Shown here in pieces: positions 16,651-25,147 of a stretch of 64,000 bases of DNA. Made by a program: the position numbers and the translations under genes. The DNA comes from JAEZAA01 sp964514485 (lineage in GTDB: Bacteria; Pseudomonadota; Gammaproteobacteria; Pseudomonadales; Oleiphilaceae). Numbering within the stretch: position 1 is the first letter of the stretch; the number at the start of each line of letters is the position of its first letter. The notes beneath the pieces were generated by a model. That model was not told where the DNA came from and made no database searches. It worked only from the letters and a program-made list of their open reading frames with translations. The stretch covers positions 36,696-100,695 of the forward strand of contig CAZEWG010000006.1 in NCBI GenBank assembly GCA_964514485.1. The letters run 5' to 3'.

Positions 16651-17598
16651 ATGAAAACAGCATTTATGTTTCCTGGCCAGGGTTCGCAAAATAAAGGAAT
16701 GTTATCGGATCTGGCTGAAAAATATCCTTCCTTGTTAAATACCTTTCAAGAAGCCTCGGATGTTCTGGGGTATGACCTTTGGGATCTCTGTCTGCAAGGT
16801 GACGAGGCCAGGTTAAACCGCACCGAGGTGACCCAGCCAGCCATTTTAACGGCCAGTATCGCGCTGTGGCGCCTGTGGTCGGAACTGGGTGCGGCTCGCC
16901 CCCAATATCTTGCCGGTCATAGTCTGGGCGAGTACTCCGCCCTGGTTGCCGCGGGCTCTCTGGAATTTCGCGCGGCGGTTGCTCTGGTGCAGGAGCGTGG
17001 GCGCCTGATGCAGGGCGCGGTGGCCGAGGGTGTTGGCAAAATGGCGGCGGTTATCGGCTTGGACGATGAGCTGGTGGTGGCGGCCTGCGAGGAGGCTTCA
17101 GCAGGTCAGGTAGTGGAGGCGGTGAACTTTAACTCGCCCGGGCAAGTCGTGATTGCCGGCCATGCCGAGGCCGTGGAACGGGCCGCAGCGGCCTGTAAGG
17201 AGAAGGGTGCCCGTCGGGTGTTGCCACTGCCGGTCAGTGTGCCTTCTCATTGTGCATTGATGAAGCCGGCTGCGGAAAAGCTGGCGGTTACCCTGCAGGA
17301 GATCGAGGTGCGGGCGCCTGCCATTCCGGTGCTGCAAAACGTGACGGCCCAGCTTGTGACCGACCCGGCCCAGATCCGTGAAAATCTGGTTAAGCAGCTT
17401 TATTCCCCGGTGTTGTGGACGCAAACCCTTAAATCCATGGCCGAGCTTGGTGTGGAGCGGGTCGTGGAGTGCGGTCCTGGCAAGGTGCTGGTGGGGCTCG
17501 CCAAACGGACGCTGGAGAATGCCAGTGGCCTGGCGATGGCGACCCTGAAAGACTTTGAAGAAAGCTACGAACAAATTGGCTCGGGAGATTCAGCATGA
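16651..17598 (+). CDS. fabD: Malonyl-CoA:ACP transacylase
   Basis: A 315-residue protein. It starts KTAFMFPGQGSQNKGML. The nucleophile Ser lies in GHSLGEYSA (about residue 92), the Arg in LVQERGRLMQ (about 117), the His in VPSHCALM (about 201) and the substrate Gln in GQGSQ. FabD loads malonyl groups onto ACP for chain elongation. Its stop overlaps the fabG start (ATGA at 17595-17598), so the two are translationally coupled. The length equals the family norm. Confidence 0.97.
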   Translation: MKTAFMFPGQGSQNKGMLSDLAEKYPSLLNTFQEASDVLGYDLWDLCLQGDEARLNRTEVTQPAILTASIALWRLWSELGAARPQYLAGHSLGEYSALVAAGSLEFRAAVALVQERGRLMQGAVAEGVGKMAAVIGLDDELVVAACEEASAGQVVEAVNFNSPGQVVIAGHAEAVERAAAACKEKGARRVLPLPVSVPSHCALMKPAAEKLAVTLQEIEVRAPAIPVLQNVTAQLVTDPAQIRENLVKQLYSPVLWTQTLKSMAELGVERVVECGPGKVLVGLAKRTLENASGLAMATLKDFEESYEQIGSGDSA

Positions 17599-18338
17599 GT
17601 GGTGATAAAAAAATTGCGCTGGTAACCGGAGCCAGTCGGGGAATTGGCGCGGCCATCGCCGAGGCGTTGGCGCAGCAAGGCTTTAAGGTGATTGGAACCG
17701 CGACCACGGACAATGGTGCCCAACAGATTGAAGAACGTCTCAAGGCAAAAGGGTACGACGCTGTGGGGCGGCGCTTGAATGTGACTGAAGTCACGGATGT
17801 GGAACAATTTTTCGAAAATATCGTAACGGAGTTCGGCGCGCCTCTGGTATTGGTGAATAATGCGGGCATCACCCAGGACAATCTGCTGTTGCGTTTGAAA
17901 GAGAGTGACTGGGATGCGGTGCTGCAAACCAACCTCACCTCGGTGTTCCGGCTGGCCAAGTTGGCGGTCAAAGGGATGACCAAAGCCCGCTGGGGGCGGA
18001 TTATCAATATCAGTTCCGTCATCGCCTCCATGGGTAACGCAGGACAAACCAACTATGCGGCCGCTAAGGCTGGCATGGAAGGCTTCTCCCGCTCCCTGGC
18101 CAAAGAGGTGGGTTCGCGTAACATTACCGTGAACTGCGTGGCGCCAGGGTTTATTGAAACCGATATGACTCAGGATCTGCCAGAGGCTCAACGGCAGGCG
18201 ATGCTGGATATGACCGCCTTGAAACGTCTGGGGCAACCAGAAGAGATCGCGGGTGTGGTTGCCTTTCTGGCAAGCGATGCGGCGGCCTATATTACCGGTG
18301 AGGTGATCCAGGTGAACGGCGGCCTGTATATGCAGTAA
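17595..18338 (+). CDS. fabG: 3-oxoacyl-ACP reductase
   Basis: A 247-residue short-chain dehydrogenase. TGASRGIGAAIA near residue 13 binds NADPH, NNAGI lies near 90, the catalytic Ser-Tyr-Lys are in INISSVIASMG and YAAAKAG, and the C-terminus FIETDMT ... YITGEVIQVNGG is typical of FabG. It reduces 3-oxoacyl-ACP in the fatty-acid cycle. The ATG overlaps the fabD stop by four bases. Confidence 0.96.
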   Translation: MSGDKKIALVTGASRGIGAAIAEALAQQGFKVIGTATTDNGAQQIEERLKAKGYDAVGRRLNVTEVTDVEQFFENIVTEFGAPLVLVNNAGITQDNLLLRLKESDWDAVLQTNLTSVFRLAKLAVKGMTKARWGRIINISSVIASMGNAGQTNYAAAKAGMEGFSRSLAKEVGSRNITVNCVAPGFIETDMTQDLPEAQRQAMLDMTALKRLGQPEEIAGVVAFLASDAAAYITGEVIQVNGGLYMQ

Positions 18339-18421
18339 TGCAGGGTCGAAACCGGCTTTGGAAGGCCTGATGCAGAGCCTTTGGAGCGGCACAGTAGTAC
18401 CGATGATTGCGCAATTGGCGC

Positions 18422-18451
18422 TTGATTAAAGTGTTCGGGTTAAACTAGACT
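18422..18451 (+). promoter_or_regulatory. Possible promoter for acpP
   Basis: TTGATT (18422-18427), an 18-base spacer and TAGACT (18446-18451), about 45 bases before the acpP start. Both boxes match the consensus only in part. acpP often has its own strong promoter because ACP is abundant. Confidence 0.4.
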
Positions 18452-18494
18452 AGCACGCTTGTAAGTGCTTGGTTATGTCAATAGTGAGGAAACT

Positions 18495-18728
18495 ATGAGT
18501 ACAGTTGAAGAGCGGGTCAAGAAGATTGTCTGTGAGCAGCTGGGTGTGAAGGAGTCTGAAGTTCAGAACAGTTCTTCCTTCGTTGAAGACCTCGGCGCAG
18601 ATTCTCTTGACACGGTCGAGCTTGTGATGGCGCTTGAAGAAGAATTCGAGACTGAGATCCCTGACGAAGAAGCAGAAAAGCTGACCACTGTTCAGGACGC
18701 CATCGACTACATTACCGCGCATATCTAA
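18495..18728 (+). CDS. acpP: Acyl carrier protein
   Basis: A 77-residue very acidic protein. It starts MSTVEERVKKIVCEQLGV. The 4'-phosphopantetheine site is Ser37 in GADSLDTVEL, and helix III ends TVQDAIDYITAHI. It carries acyl chains through fatty-acid, lipid A and phospholipid synthesis. GAGGA lies five bases before the ATG at 18495; an in-frame start ten codons upstream is not supported. A strong terminator follows directly. The elongation synthase fabF, its usual neighbour, is missing here. Confidence 0.97.
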   Translation: MSTVEERVKKIVCEQLGVKESEVQNSSSFVEDLGADSLDTVELVMALEEEFETEIPDEEAEKLTTVQDAIDYITAHI

Positions 18729-18760
18729 TCCTAATATCGGATTCTGTGACCAAGCATGAG

Positions 18761-18791
18761 GCCGTCTGGGGCAATCCCCAGGCGGCTTTTT
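18761..18791 (+). terminator. Rho-independent terminator after acpP
   Basis: An 11-bp stem (18761-18771 with 18776-18786, one G-U pair) closes CAAT and is followed by TTTTT. It separates acpP from pabC. Confidence 0.9.
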
Positions 18792-18917
18792 CATGATGGG
18801 TTCCCCGGTTTTTTCTGATTATTGCTTGCTCGGTTATGGGGCGGGAGTTTGATGTGGTTCCCGGCCCCGCGGGTGACGTGTTGCGCGCTTCTACACTAAA
18901 GAGAGTATGAAATTCCG

Positions 18918-19742
18918 ATGGAGTTTCCGGTTCTTTTGAATGGTGAGCCCGCTACCGGGCTACCCTGGGCAGATCGTGGCTTTGCCTATGGTGACGGGGT
19001 ATTCGAGACCCTGCGCATCACCCAGCGTCAACCAGTGCTTTGGGCTTTGCACTGGGACCGGCTGTTACTGGGCTGTAATCGTTTGGGAATCGGTCTGGGG
19101 CCAAACTTTCGCTCCACTTTGGAGAGCTGGGTGCAGGATCTGCTCGGTCGTGTTCAGGCCGACCAGGGCATTGTTAAAATCGTTGTCACCCGTGGTTGCG
19201 GAGGTCGTGGCTATCGCCCGGCGGACACTACCCCCAATGTGGTGCTGAGTTATCACCCTTTACCTGACGACCTGGCACGCGTGCAGCAGGTCGCGGTGCT
19301 CAAGAACCTGGCTTATCGCCTGGTGCCCCATCCGGTACTCAATGGACTTAAACACCTCAATCGTCTGGATCAGGTATTGGCCAGCCAGGAGTTGTCCTCG
19401 GAGGATGAGGGAATTATGCTCAATGGCGACGGCTGGGTGATCGAGGGCACCAAGACGAACCTCCTTTTCGCCAAGCAGGGGCGCCTGATCACACCGGACT
19501 TATGCAATTGCGGGGTGGCCGGAGTCATGCGTCGCTATCTGCTGGAGCAGGGCAAAGAGCATCAGGTTCAGATTGAAGTCGAGAAAGTTGCCCTGGAGCA
19601 CTTGGCCGGATTCGACGGCATCGCCATCATGAATTCCGTATTAGGGATTTGTCTGGTGAGTCAGCTCGACCGATGCGAGATGCCGAGGTCGGGGCTGCTT
19701 GCCAATCTGCAACAATCAGTTCATCAGAAGCTAGGACTTTGA
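18918..19742 (+). CDS. pabC: Aminodeoxychorismate lyase
   Basis: A 274-residue fold-type IV PLP enzyme. FAYGDGVFETLRI near residues 22-34, the PLP Lys in LNGLKHLNRLDQV (about 142), and EGTKTNLLF near 177 are the PabC set. It releases pyruvate from 4-amino-4-deoxychorismate to give p-aminobenzoate for folate. D-amino-acid and branched-chain transaminases share the fold, but the position before mltG-tmk supports PabC. The stop overlaps the TTG start of mltG. Confidence 0.92.
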   Translation: MEFPVLLNGEPATGLPWADRGFAYGDGVFETLRITQRQPVLWALHWDRLLLGCNRLGIGLGPNFRSTLESWVQDLLGRVQADQGIVKIVVTRGCGGRGYRPADTTPNVVLSYHPLPDDLARVQQVAVLKNLAYRLVPHPVLNGLKHLNRLDQVLASQELSSEDEGIMLNGDGWVIEGTKTNLLFAKQGRLITPDLCNCGVAGVMRRYLLEQGKEHQVQIEVEKVALEHLAGFDGIAIMNSVLGICLVSQLDRCEMPRSGLLANLQQSVHQKLGL

Positions 19743-20824
19743 AAAAATCAGTACGTAAAAGACCTTTTCGAGTCATCTTGTGGCTGGTCCTGATGGCCGC
19801 CTTATTGGCGGTCGCAAGTTACGGGGCTTGGCGGTACAAGGTGCAGCAGCCCTTGTCGTTACCCGAGCAGGGGCTGATCTTTGAAATCCCCCGGGGCGTG
19901 TCCGTGCAGCGCGTGGCGCAGGATCTGCACGCGGCAGGCGTGATTGATCATCCTCTTTGGTTGCGCTTGTATGTGCGGCTTCATCCAGAGGTGAGCCATG
20001 TTCAGGCCGGTGAATACAAGCTTGATCCTGGTCTGACCCTTCCCGGGTTGATGTCTTTGTTCACCTCGGGGCGAACCGTTGCCTATCCGATTCAGTTTGT
20101 GGAGGGCTGGACGTTTCGCGACGTGCGCCGCGAACTGGCCCGGCATGAAAAATTGGCCCAACTGACTGTTGGGCTGGATGCCAGCGAGATCATGGAAAAA
20201 CTGGGGCGCGCCGGGGAACATCCGGAAGGGCTATTTTTTCCAGATACCTATTATTTCCATAAAGGCATGTCGGATCTCGATGTGCTGGAGATTGCGCTGC
20301 GCCGGATGGATCAGGTCCTGGAAGAAGAGTGGGGAAAACGACAGGAAAACCTGCCCCTAAAAACGCCTTATCAGGCGTTGATTCTGGCCTCCATTATTGA
20401 AAAGGAAACCGGGGTCCCCTATGAGCGGCCGCAAATTTCCGGTGTGTTTGTCCGGCGGTTGCAAAAGGGGATGAGGCTGCAGACCGATCCCACCGTGATC
20501 TACGGGTTGGGGGAAACCTATCAGGGTAACCTGACCCGCCAGCACTTGCGTCAGCATACGCCGTATAACACCTATCGGATTAACGGTTTGCCGCCGACGC
20601 CTATTGCCTTGGCGGGCCGGGAAGCCATTTACGCGGCGCTGAATCCCGCGCCCGGTGAAGAGTTGTTTTTTGTGGCGCGGGGAGACGGAACCCATCATTT
20701 CAGTGCGACCCTGAAGCAGCACCAAGAGGCGGTCCTCAAATATCAGGTGCGTAAGCGTCGTGCGGATTATCGCTCAAGCCCTTTGCCGCCCGCTGTTCAA
20801 TCCACCACTCAGAAACAGGAATAA
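19739..20824 (+). CDS. mltG: Endolytic murein transglycosylase MltG
   Basis: A 361-residue protein: a basic N-terminus, one transmembrane helix (about 13-33), a LysM-like part and a YceG catalytic domain. The catalytic Glu is in ILASIIEKETGV (about 218), and MRLQTDPTVIYG and YNTYRINGLPPTPIA are signatures. It cuts nascent glycan strands in the periplasm and sets their length. The start is proposed as TTG19739, overlapping the pabC stop: it gives a short basic tail before the helix as in E. coli MltG. Longer in-frame starts lie inside pabC. tmk follows after seven bases. Confidence 0.92.
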   Translation: MKKSVRKRPFRVILWLVLMAALLAVASYGAWRYKVQQPLSLPEQGLIFEIPRGVSVQRVAQDLHAAGVIDHPLWLRLYVRLHPEVSHVQAGEYKLDPGLTLPGLMSLFTSGRTVAYPIQFVEGWTFRDVRRELARHEKLAQLTVGLDASEIMEKLGRAGEHPEGLFFPDTYYFHKGMSDLDVLEIALRRMDQVLEEEWGKRQENLPLKTPYQALILASIIEKETGVPYERPQISGVFVRRLQKGMRLQTDPTVIYGLGETYQGNLTRQHLRQHTPYNTYRINGLPPTPIALAGREAIYAALNPAPGEELFFVARGDGTHHFSATLKQHQEAVLKYQVRKRRADYRSSPLPPAVQSTTQKQE

Positions 20825-20831
20825 GATCGAG

Positions 20832-21476
20832 ATGAGCTCTCAAACGGCGCAGTTTATTACCATTGAGGGAATAGAAGGGGTTGGTAAGAGTACCAACATT
20901 GCTTTTATTGCAGAGTGGTTGCGCCAGCGGGGTGTGGATGTGCGCCTCACCCGAGAGCCGGGCGGTACGCCCATGGCTGAAGAAATTCGCGAACTTTTGC
21001 TTCGGAAGCGGGAAGAGCCGGTTTGTGAAGATGCGGAACTATTGCTGATGTTTGCGGCCCGGGCCCAGCACTTGCGCCAGTGTATTTTGCCCGCCTTGCG
21101 GGCCGGCAGCTGGGTGATCAGTGACCGCTTTACCGATGCGACCTATGCCTATCAGGGAGGTGGTCGGGGGCTGGAGATGGCTCGCATTCAGCAACTGGAA
21201 AGCTTTGTCCAGGCTGGGTTTGAGCCGAACCTCACAATTATCCTGGATGCCCCGGCGGCGGTGGGGATGGGGCGTGTCGTGCGGCGAGGCCAGACTGACC
21301 GGTTTGAGCAGGAAAAGCAGGAGTTTTTCGAGCGGGTGCGGGCGGTCTATCTGGAGCGGGCGCGGCAGGCGCCCCAGCGCTATCTGGTGATTGATGCCTC
21401 CCGTGATCTCGAAGCTGTGCAGGCAGAGTTGTCGGCAGCCCTGGAGGCCAGGGTCGGTCCACTGCTTGGCTCTTGA
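20832..21476 (+). CDS. tmk: Thymidylate kinase
   Basis: A 214-residue kinase. The P-loop GIEGVGKST lies near residues 13-21, the DR(F/Y) motif in SDRFTDATYAYQGGGRGL near 97, and the LID region near 140-155 (RRGQTDRFEQEK). It phosphorylates dTMP to dTDP. AGGAA at the mltG end serves the ATG at 20832; a longer frame inside mltG lacks family similarity. In Pseudomonas holB, pilZ and tatD follow; here the operon ends at a terminator instead. Confidence 0.96.
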   Translation: MSSQTAQFITIEGIEGVGKSTNIAFIAEWLRQRGVDVRLTREPGGTPMAEEIRELLLRKREEPVCEDAELLLMFAARAQHLRQCILPALRAGSWVISDRFTDATYAYQGGGRGLEMARIQQLESFVQAGFEPNLTIILDAPAAVGMGRVVRRGQTDRFEQEKQEFFERVRAVYLERARQAPQRYLVIDASRDLEAVQAELSAALEARVGPLLGS

Positions 21477-21510
21477 GTGGCAGCAACTTAAAAGGCTTAT
21501 CAGAGGCTGA

Positions 21511-21548
21511 AACAAAAAGGCCCCGAAAATTTCGGGGCCTTTTTGTTT
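21511..21548. terminator. Bidirectional terminator between tmk and acnB
   Basis: A long near-perfect inverted repeat of AACAAAAAGGCCCCGA type with T runs on both flanks (21511-21528 with 21530-21548). It can serve both tmk (+) and acnB (-). Confidence 0.92.
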
Positions 21549-21551
21549 GTT

Positions 21552-21570
21552 GTGCGCCCAAAGGGCGCAC
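21552..21570 (-). terminator. Second hairpin after acnB
   Basis: GTGCGCCC (21552-21559) pairs with GGGCGCAC (21563-21570) around AAA. It lies between the acnB stop and the main terminator, so acnB mRNA ends in two hairpins in series. Confidence 0.6.
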
Positions 21571-21586
21571 GTCTGGACAGGGTAGC

Positions 21587-24163
21587 TTACAGAGCAACCT
21601 TGTTTTCGACAGAGTTCGCAGCCTGTTGGTAGCTGTCGATCTGATCGAAGTTGAGGTAGCGGTAAACATCGCCAGAGATGGCGTCCAGGTTTTTGGCGTA
21701 CTGCATGTACTCTTCTGTGGTCGGGATACGGCCCAGGATACCACCTACCGCTGCCAGCTCGGCAGAGCAGAGGTATACGTTGGCACCGTTACCCAGACGG
21801 TTCGGGAAGTTACGGGTGGACGTAGACAGTACAGTTGCACCGTCGTTTACACGAGCCTGGTTACCCATACACAGGGAGCAGCCAGGGATCTCGGTCCGGA
21901 CACCGTTGTCCTTGTAGATGTTGTAGTAGCCTTCCTCTTCCAGTTGCGCCTGGTCCATCTTGGTGGGCGGTGCAATCCAGAAGCGGGTTTTCAGCTGGTC
22001 TTTGTTTTGCTCCAGCATCTTACCGGCAGCACGGAAGTGACCAATGTTGGTCATGCAGGAACCGATAAAGACTTCGTCTACCTTGTCGCCAGCAACTTCG
22101 GACAGCAAGCGAGCGTCGTCCGGATCGTTCGGGGCGCAGAGGATCGGCTCTTTGATGTCGGCCAGATCGATTTCGATCACGGCCGCGTATTCCGCGTCGG
22201 CGTCAGCTTCCATCAGCTCTGGGTTCTTCAGCCACTCTTCCATGGCGCGGGCACGACGCTCCAGGGTACGGGCGTCGCCGTAGCCTTCGGCAATCATCCA
22301 GCGCAACATGGTGATGTTGGACTGCAGATACTCAATGATGGGCTCTTTATCCAGTTTGATGGTACAGCCAGCCGCGGAGCGCTCGGCAGAAGCGTCGGAC
22401 AGCTCGAACGCCTGTTCAACCGTCAGGGTGTTCAGACCTTCGATTTCCAGGATACGGCCAGAGAAGATGTTTTTCTTGCCTTTCTTCTCAACGGTCAGCA
22501 GGCCCTGCTGGATCGCATAGTAGGGGATCGCATGGACCAGGTCACGCAGGGTGATACCGGGCTGCATTTCGCCCTTGAAGCGAACCAGGACGGATTCCGG
22601 CATGTCCAGCGGCATTACGCCAGTGGCGGCAGCAAAGGCTACCAGGCCAGAACCGGCCGGGAAGGAAATACCGATCGGGAAGCGAGTGTGGGAGTCGCCG
22701 CCGGTACCGACAGTGTCAGGCAACAGCATGCGGTTCAGCCAGGAGTGGATCACCCCGTCACCCGGACGCAGGGAGACACCGCCACGGTTCATGATGAAGT
22801 CGGGCAGGTTGTGGTGCATTTCCACGTCAACCGGCTTCGGATAGGCAGCAGTGTGACAGAAAGACTGCATCACCAGGTCGGCGGAGAAGCCCAGGCACGC
22901 CAGGTCTTTCAGTTCGTCGCGGGTCATCGGGCCAGTGGTGTCCTGGGAGCCCACAGTGGTCATCTTGGGTTCGCAGTAGGTACCGGGGCGAACGCCTTTG
23001 ACGCCGCAAGCCTTACCAACCATTTTCTGAGCCAGGGTGTAGCCTTTGCCGCTGTCAGCCGGTGCAACCGGACGACGGAACACCTTGGAGGGCTCCAGGT
23101 TCAGGGCGGTACGGGCTTTGTCGGTCAGGCCACGGCCAATGATCAGGTTGATACGGCCACCTGCACGAACTTCGTCGAGCAGAACGTCGGTTTTCAGTTC
23201 GAACTCGGCCAGAACTTCGTCGGTGCCATGCTTTTTGATTTTGCCTTCGAACGGGAAGATGTCGATCACATCGCCCATGTTCAGGTTGGAAACATCGGCC
23301 TCGAAGGGCAGAGCGCCGGCGTCTTCCATGGTGTTGAAGAAGATTGGTGCAATCTTGCCGCCAATACAGATACCGCCAGTGCGCTTGTTGGGCACGTTGG
23401 GGATGTCTTCACCGATGTACCAGAGTACGGAGTTGGTGGCGGACTTACGGGAAGAACCGGTACCGACCACGTCGCCCACGAAAGCGATCTGGTGGCCTTT
23501 TTTCTTCAGTTCTTCAATCTGCTGCTCAGCGTTGGTGATGCCTTCACGGGGCATCTTGTACATGGCCTTGGCATGCAGGGGGATGTCAGGACGTGACCAG
23601 GCATCGGGAGCCGGAGACAGGTCGTCGGTGTTGGTTTCGCCGGTTACCTTGAATACGGTTGCGGTGATCACCTGGGGAACTTCCGGACGGCTCAGGAACC
23701 ACTCGGCTTCAGCCCAGGAGTTCAGAACGGCTTGGGCGTTGGCGTTGCCGGCTTTGGCCTTCTCTTCCACATCGTGGAAAGAGTCGAACATCAGGATGGT
23801 GAACTTGAGCTGTTCTGCGGCAATGCTGCCCAGCTCGGCGTCATCCAGCAACTCAATCAACGTATCAATGTTGTAGCCGCCTTGCATGGTGCCCAGGAGC
23901 TCTACCGCACGCTGTTTGGAGATGAGGGGAGAGCTGGCTTCACCTTTGGCAACGGCAGACAGGAAGGCCGCTTTAACGTAGGCAGCTTCGTCCACTCCTG
24001 GCGGAATGCGGTTTTCCAGGAGGTCCAGAATAACCTGTTCTTCTCCGGCGGGTGGGTTTTTCAGCAGCTCTACCAGGCCAGCGACTTGTTCGGCATTGAG
24101 AGGCTTAGGTGGTACACCCTCCGCAGCCCGTTCTTCGACGTGTTTGCGATATGCTTCTAGCAC
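21587..24163 (-). CDS. acnB: Aconitate hydratase B
   Basis: An 858-residue AcnB (E. coli 865). It starts MLEAYRKHVEERAAEGVPP, with the N-terminal HEAT-like domain up to about 160, then a swivelling domain and the three catalytic domains. Cluster cysteines are visible in VFIGSCMTNIGHF and CSLCMGNQARV (CxxC). It interconverts citrate and isocitrate in the TCA cycle; apo-AcnB can bind mRNAs in E. coli. The gene is isolated between two strong terminators and a promoter of its own. Next to tmk is not the usual place, which suggests a rearrangement. Confidence 0.97.
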   Translation of the reverse strand: MLEAYRKHVEERAAEGVPPKPLNAEQVAGLVELLKNPPAGEEQVILDLLENRIPPGVDEAAYVKAAFLSAVAKGEASSPLISKQRAVELLGTMQGGYNIDTLIELLDDAELGSIAAEQLKFTILMFDSFHDVEEKAKAGNANAQAVLNSWAEAEWFLSRPEVPQVITATVFKVTGETNTDDLSPAPDAWSRPDIPLHAKAMYKMPREGITNAEQQIEELKKKGHQIAFVGDVVGTGSSRKSATNSVLWYIGEDIPNVPNKRTGGICIGGKIAPIFFNTMEDAGALPFEADVSNLNMGDVIDIFPFEGKIKKHGTDEVLAEFELKTDVLLDEVRAGGRINLIIGRGLTDKARTALNLEPSKVFRRPVAPADSGKGYTLAQKMVGKACGVKGVRPGTYCEPKMTTVGSQDTTGPMTRDELKDLACLGFSADLVMQSFCHTAAYPKPVDVEMHHNLPDFIMNRGGVSLRPGDGVIHSWLNRMLLPDTVGTGGDSHTRFPIGISFPAGSGLVAFAAATGVMPLDMPESVLVRFKGEMQPGITLRDLVHAIPYYAIQQGLLTVEKKGKKNIFSGRILEIEGLNTLTVEQAFELSDASAERSAAGCTIKLDKEPIIEYLQSNITMLRWMIAEGYGDARTLERRARAMEEWLKNPELMEADADAEYAAVIEIDLADIKEPILCAPNDPDDARLLSEVAGDKVDEVFIGSCMTNIGHFRAAGKMLEQNKDQLKTRFWIAPPTKMDQAQLEEEGYYNIYKDNGVRTEIPGCSLCMGNQARVNDGATVLSTSTRNFPNRLGNGANVYLCSAELAAVGGILGRIPTTEEYMQYAKNLDAISGDVYRYLNFDQIDSYQQAANSVENKVAL

Positions 24164-24289
24164 TTTTTGTAACCCTCATCAGTTTAAACCCGCCCCAAGT
24201 TGCAGGTAGGCTTCCGTTTTGCGGGAGATTCCCCAACTCGCAGGCAAATATAGGGGGTGCGGCTCATGGCTGAGCCAATGGGAGGCGGT

Positions 24290-24318
24290 ATTTTATGCGA
24301 AATGGCTATTAAAGTTAA
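24290..24318 (-). promoter_or_regulatory. Probable promoter of acnB
   Basis: On the minus strand: TTAACT (24318-24313), a 17-base spacer and TAAAAT (24295-24290). The predicted leader is about 120 bases. Confidence 0.6.
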
Positions 24319-24385
24319 GGAGCCGTCCTAAATAGTCGCTATTCAGCAAAGTTATTATTGGAGAAGATTGGGGCAGTGGGTTGGC

Positions 24386-24413
24386 TTGGGAAACGCTCTG
24401 TTTAGGGTATACT
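24386..24413 (+). promoter_or_regulatory. Probable promoter of miaE
   Basis: TTGGGA (24386-24391), a 16-base spacer and TATACT (24408-24413), about 36 bases before the miaE ATG. Confidence 0.6.
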
Positions 24414-24449
24414 GCCGCTCTTGTCTGTTCAGTCCGGTTATAGTGTGTC

Positions 24450-25052
24450 ATGAATGCAGTTGCTGAAATTCAGTCGTTTTTATTATGTCCCACGCCTGAT
24501 GCCTGGGTTCAGCGGGCTACCCGCGAGCTGCCGATCTTGCTGATTGATCATGCCAACTGCGAGAAGAAGGCAGCTGGTACGGCGCTGAATCTCATGTTTC
24601 GCTATGTGGATCGGCTGGAGCTGCTGGGCAAGATGTCCCGTTTGGCCCGGGAGGAGCTGCGCCACTTTGAGCAGGTGCTTGGCTTTATGAAAAAGCGGGG
24701 CGTGGAGTATTTGCCGGTCTCCTCCTCCCGTTATGCGCAGGGGTTGCGTAAGGAGGTTCGTACTTCCGAGCCCGGGCGCTTGGTGGATACCTTGATCGTG
24801 GGTGCCATTATTGAAGCCCGTTCTTGTGAGCGGTTTGCTTGTCTGGCGCCTCATTTGGACGAGGAGCTGGGAGCCTTTTATGTGTCGCTGCTGAAGTCCG
24901 AGTCCCGTCACTATCAGGATTATCTGAAGCTGGCACGGCAATACTCCTCTGAGGATATTGAGCCGCGAGTGCAGGAATTTTTGGCGATTGAGGCGGAGTT
25001 GATCGAATCGCCCGATGAGGAATTCCGCTTCCACAGTGGTGTGCCGGTCTAG
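24450..25052 (+). CDS. miaE: tRNA-(ms2io6A37) hydroxylase MiaE
   Basis: A 200-residue ferritin-like diiron oxygenase. Iron ligands are seen in DHANCEKKAAG, EELRHFEQV, IEARSCERF and SESRHYQDYL, giving two ExxH-type helix pairs. MiaE hydroxylates the isopentenyl group of ms2i6A37 in UNN-reading tRNAs and needs O2. It stands alone, facing lpxH, with its own promoter. Confidence 0.93.
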   Translation: MNAVAEIQSFLLCPTPDAWVQRATRELPILLIDHANCEKKAAGTALNLMFRYVDRLELLGKMSRLAREELRHFEQVLGFMKKRGVEYLPVSSSRYAQGLRKEVRTSEPGRLVDTLIVGAIIEARSCERFACLAPHLDEELGAFYVSLLKSESRHYQDYLKLARQYSSEDIEPRVQEFLAIEAELIESPDEEFRFHSGVPV

Positions 25053-25113
25053 CCTTCGGTGCTGCGGCTGGGCTTGTGATCCGCTGAGGTTGCTGATTGG
25101 GAGCCGCTGAACA

Positions 25114-25133
25114 GGCCGGTTGAAAAACCGGCC
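25114..25133. terminator. GAAA-loop hairpin between convergent miaE and lpxH
   Basis: GGCCGGTT (25114-25121) and AACCGGCC (25126-25133) form a perfect 8-bp stem closed by a GAAA tetraloop. It lies between two facing stops. No T run follows. Confidence 0.6.
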
Positions 25134-25147
25134 GGCGGGTCAGGTGA

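Noticed and set aside
21473..23596. A 707-codon plus-strand open frame
   Set aside because: It lies wholly antisense to acnB apart from its first part, which reads through a terminator. It has no family features; acnB codon bias keeps the reverse frame open.
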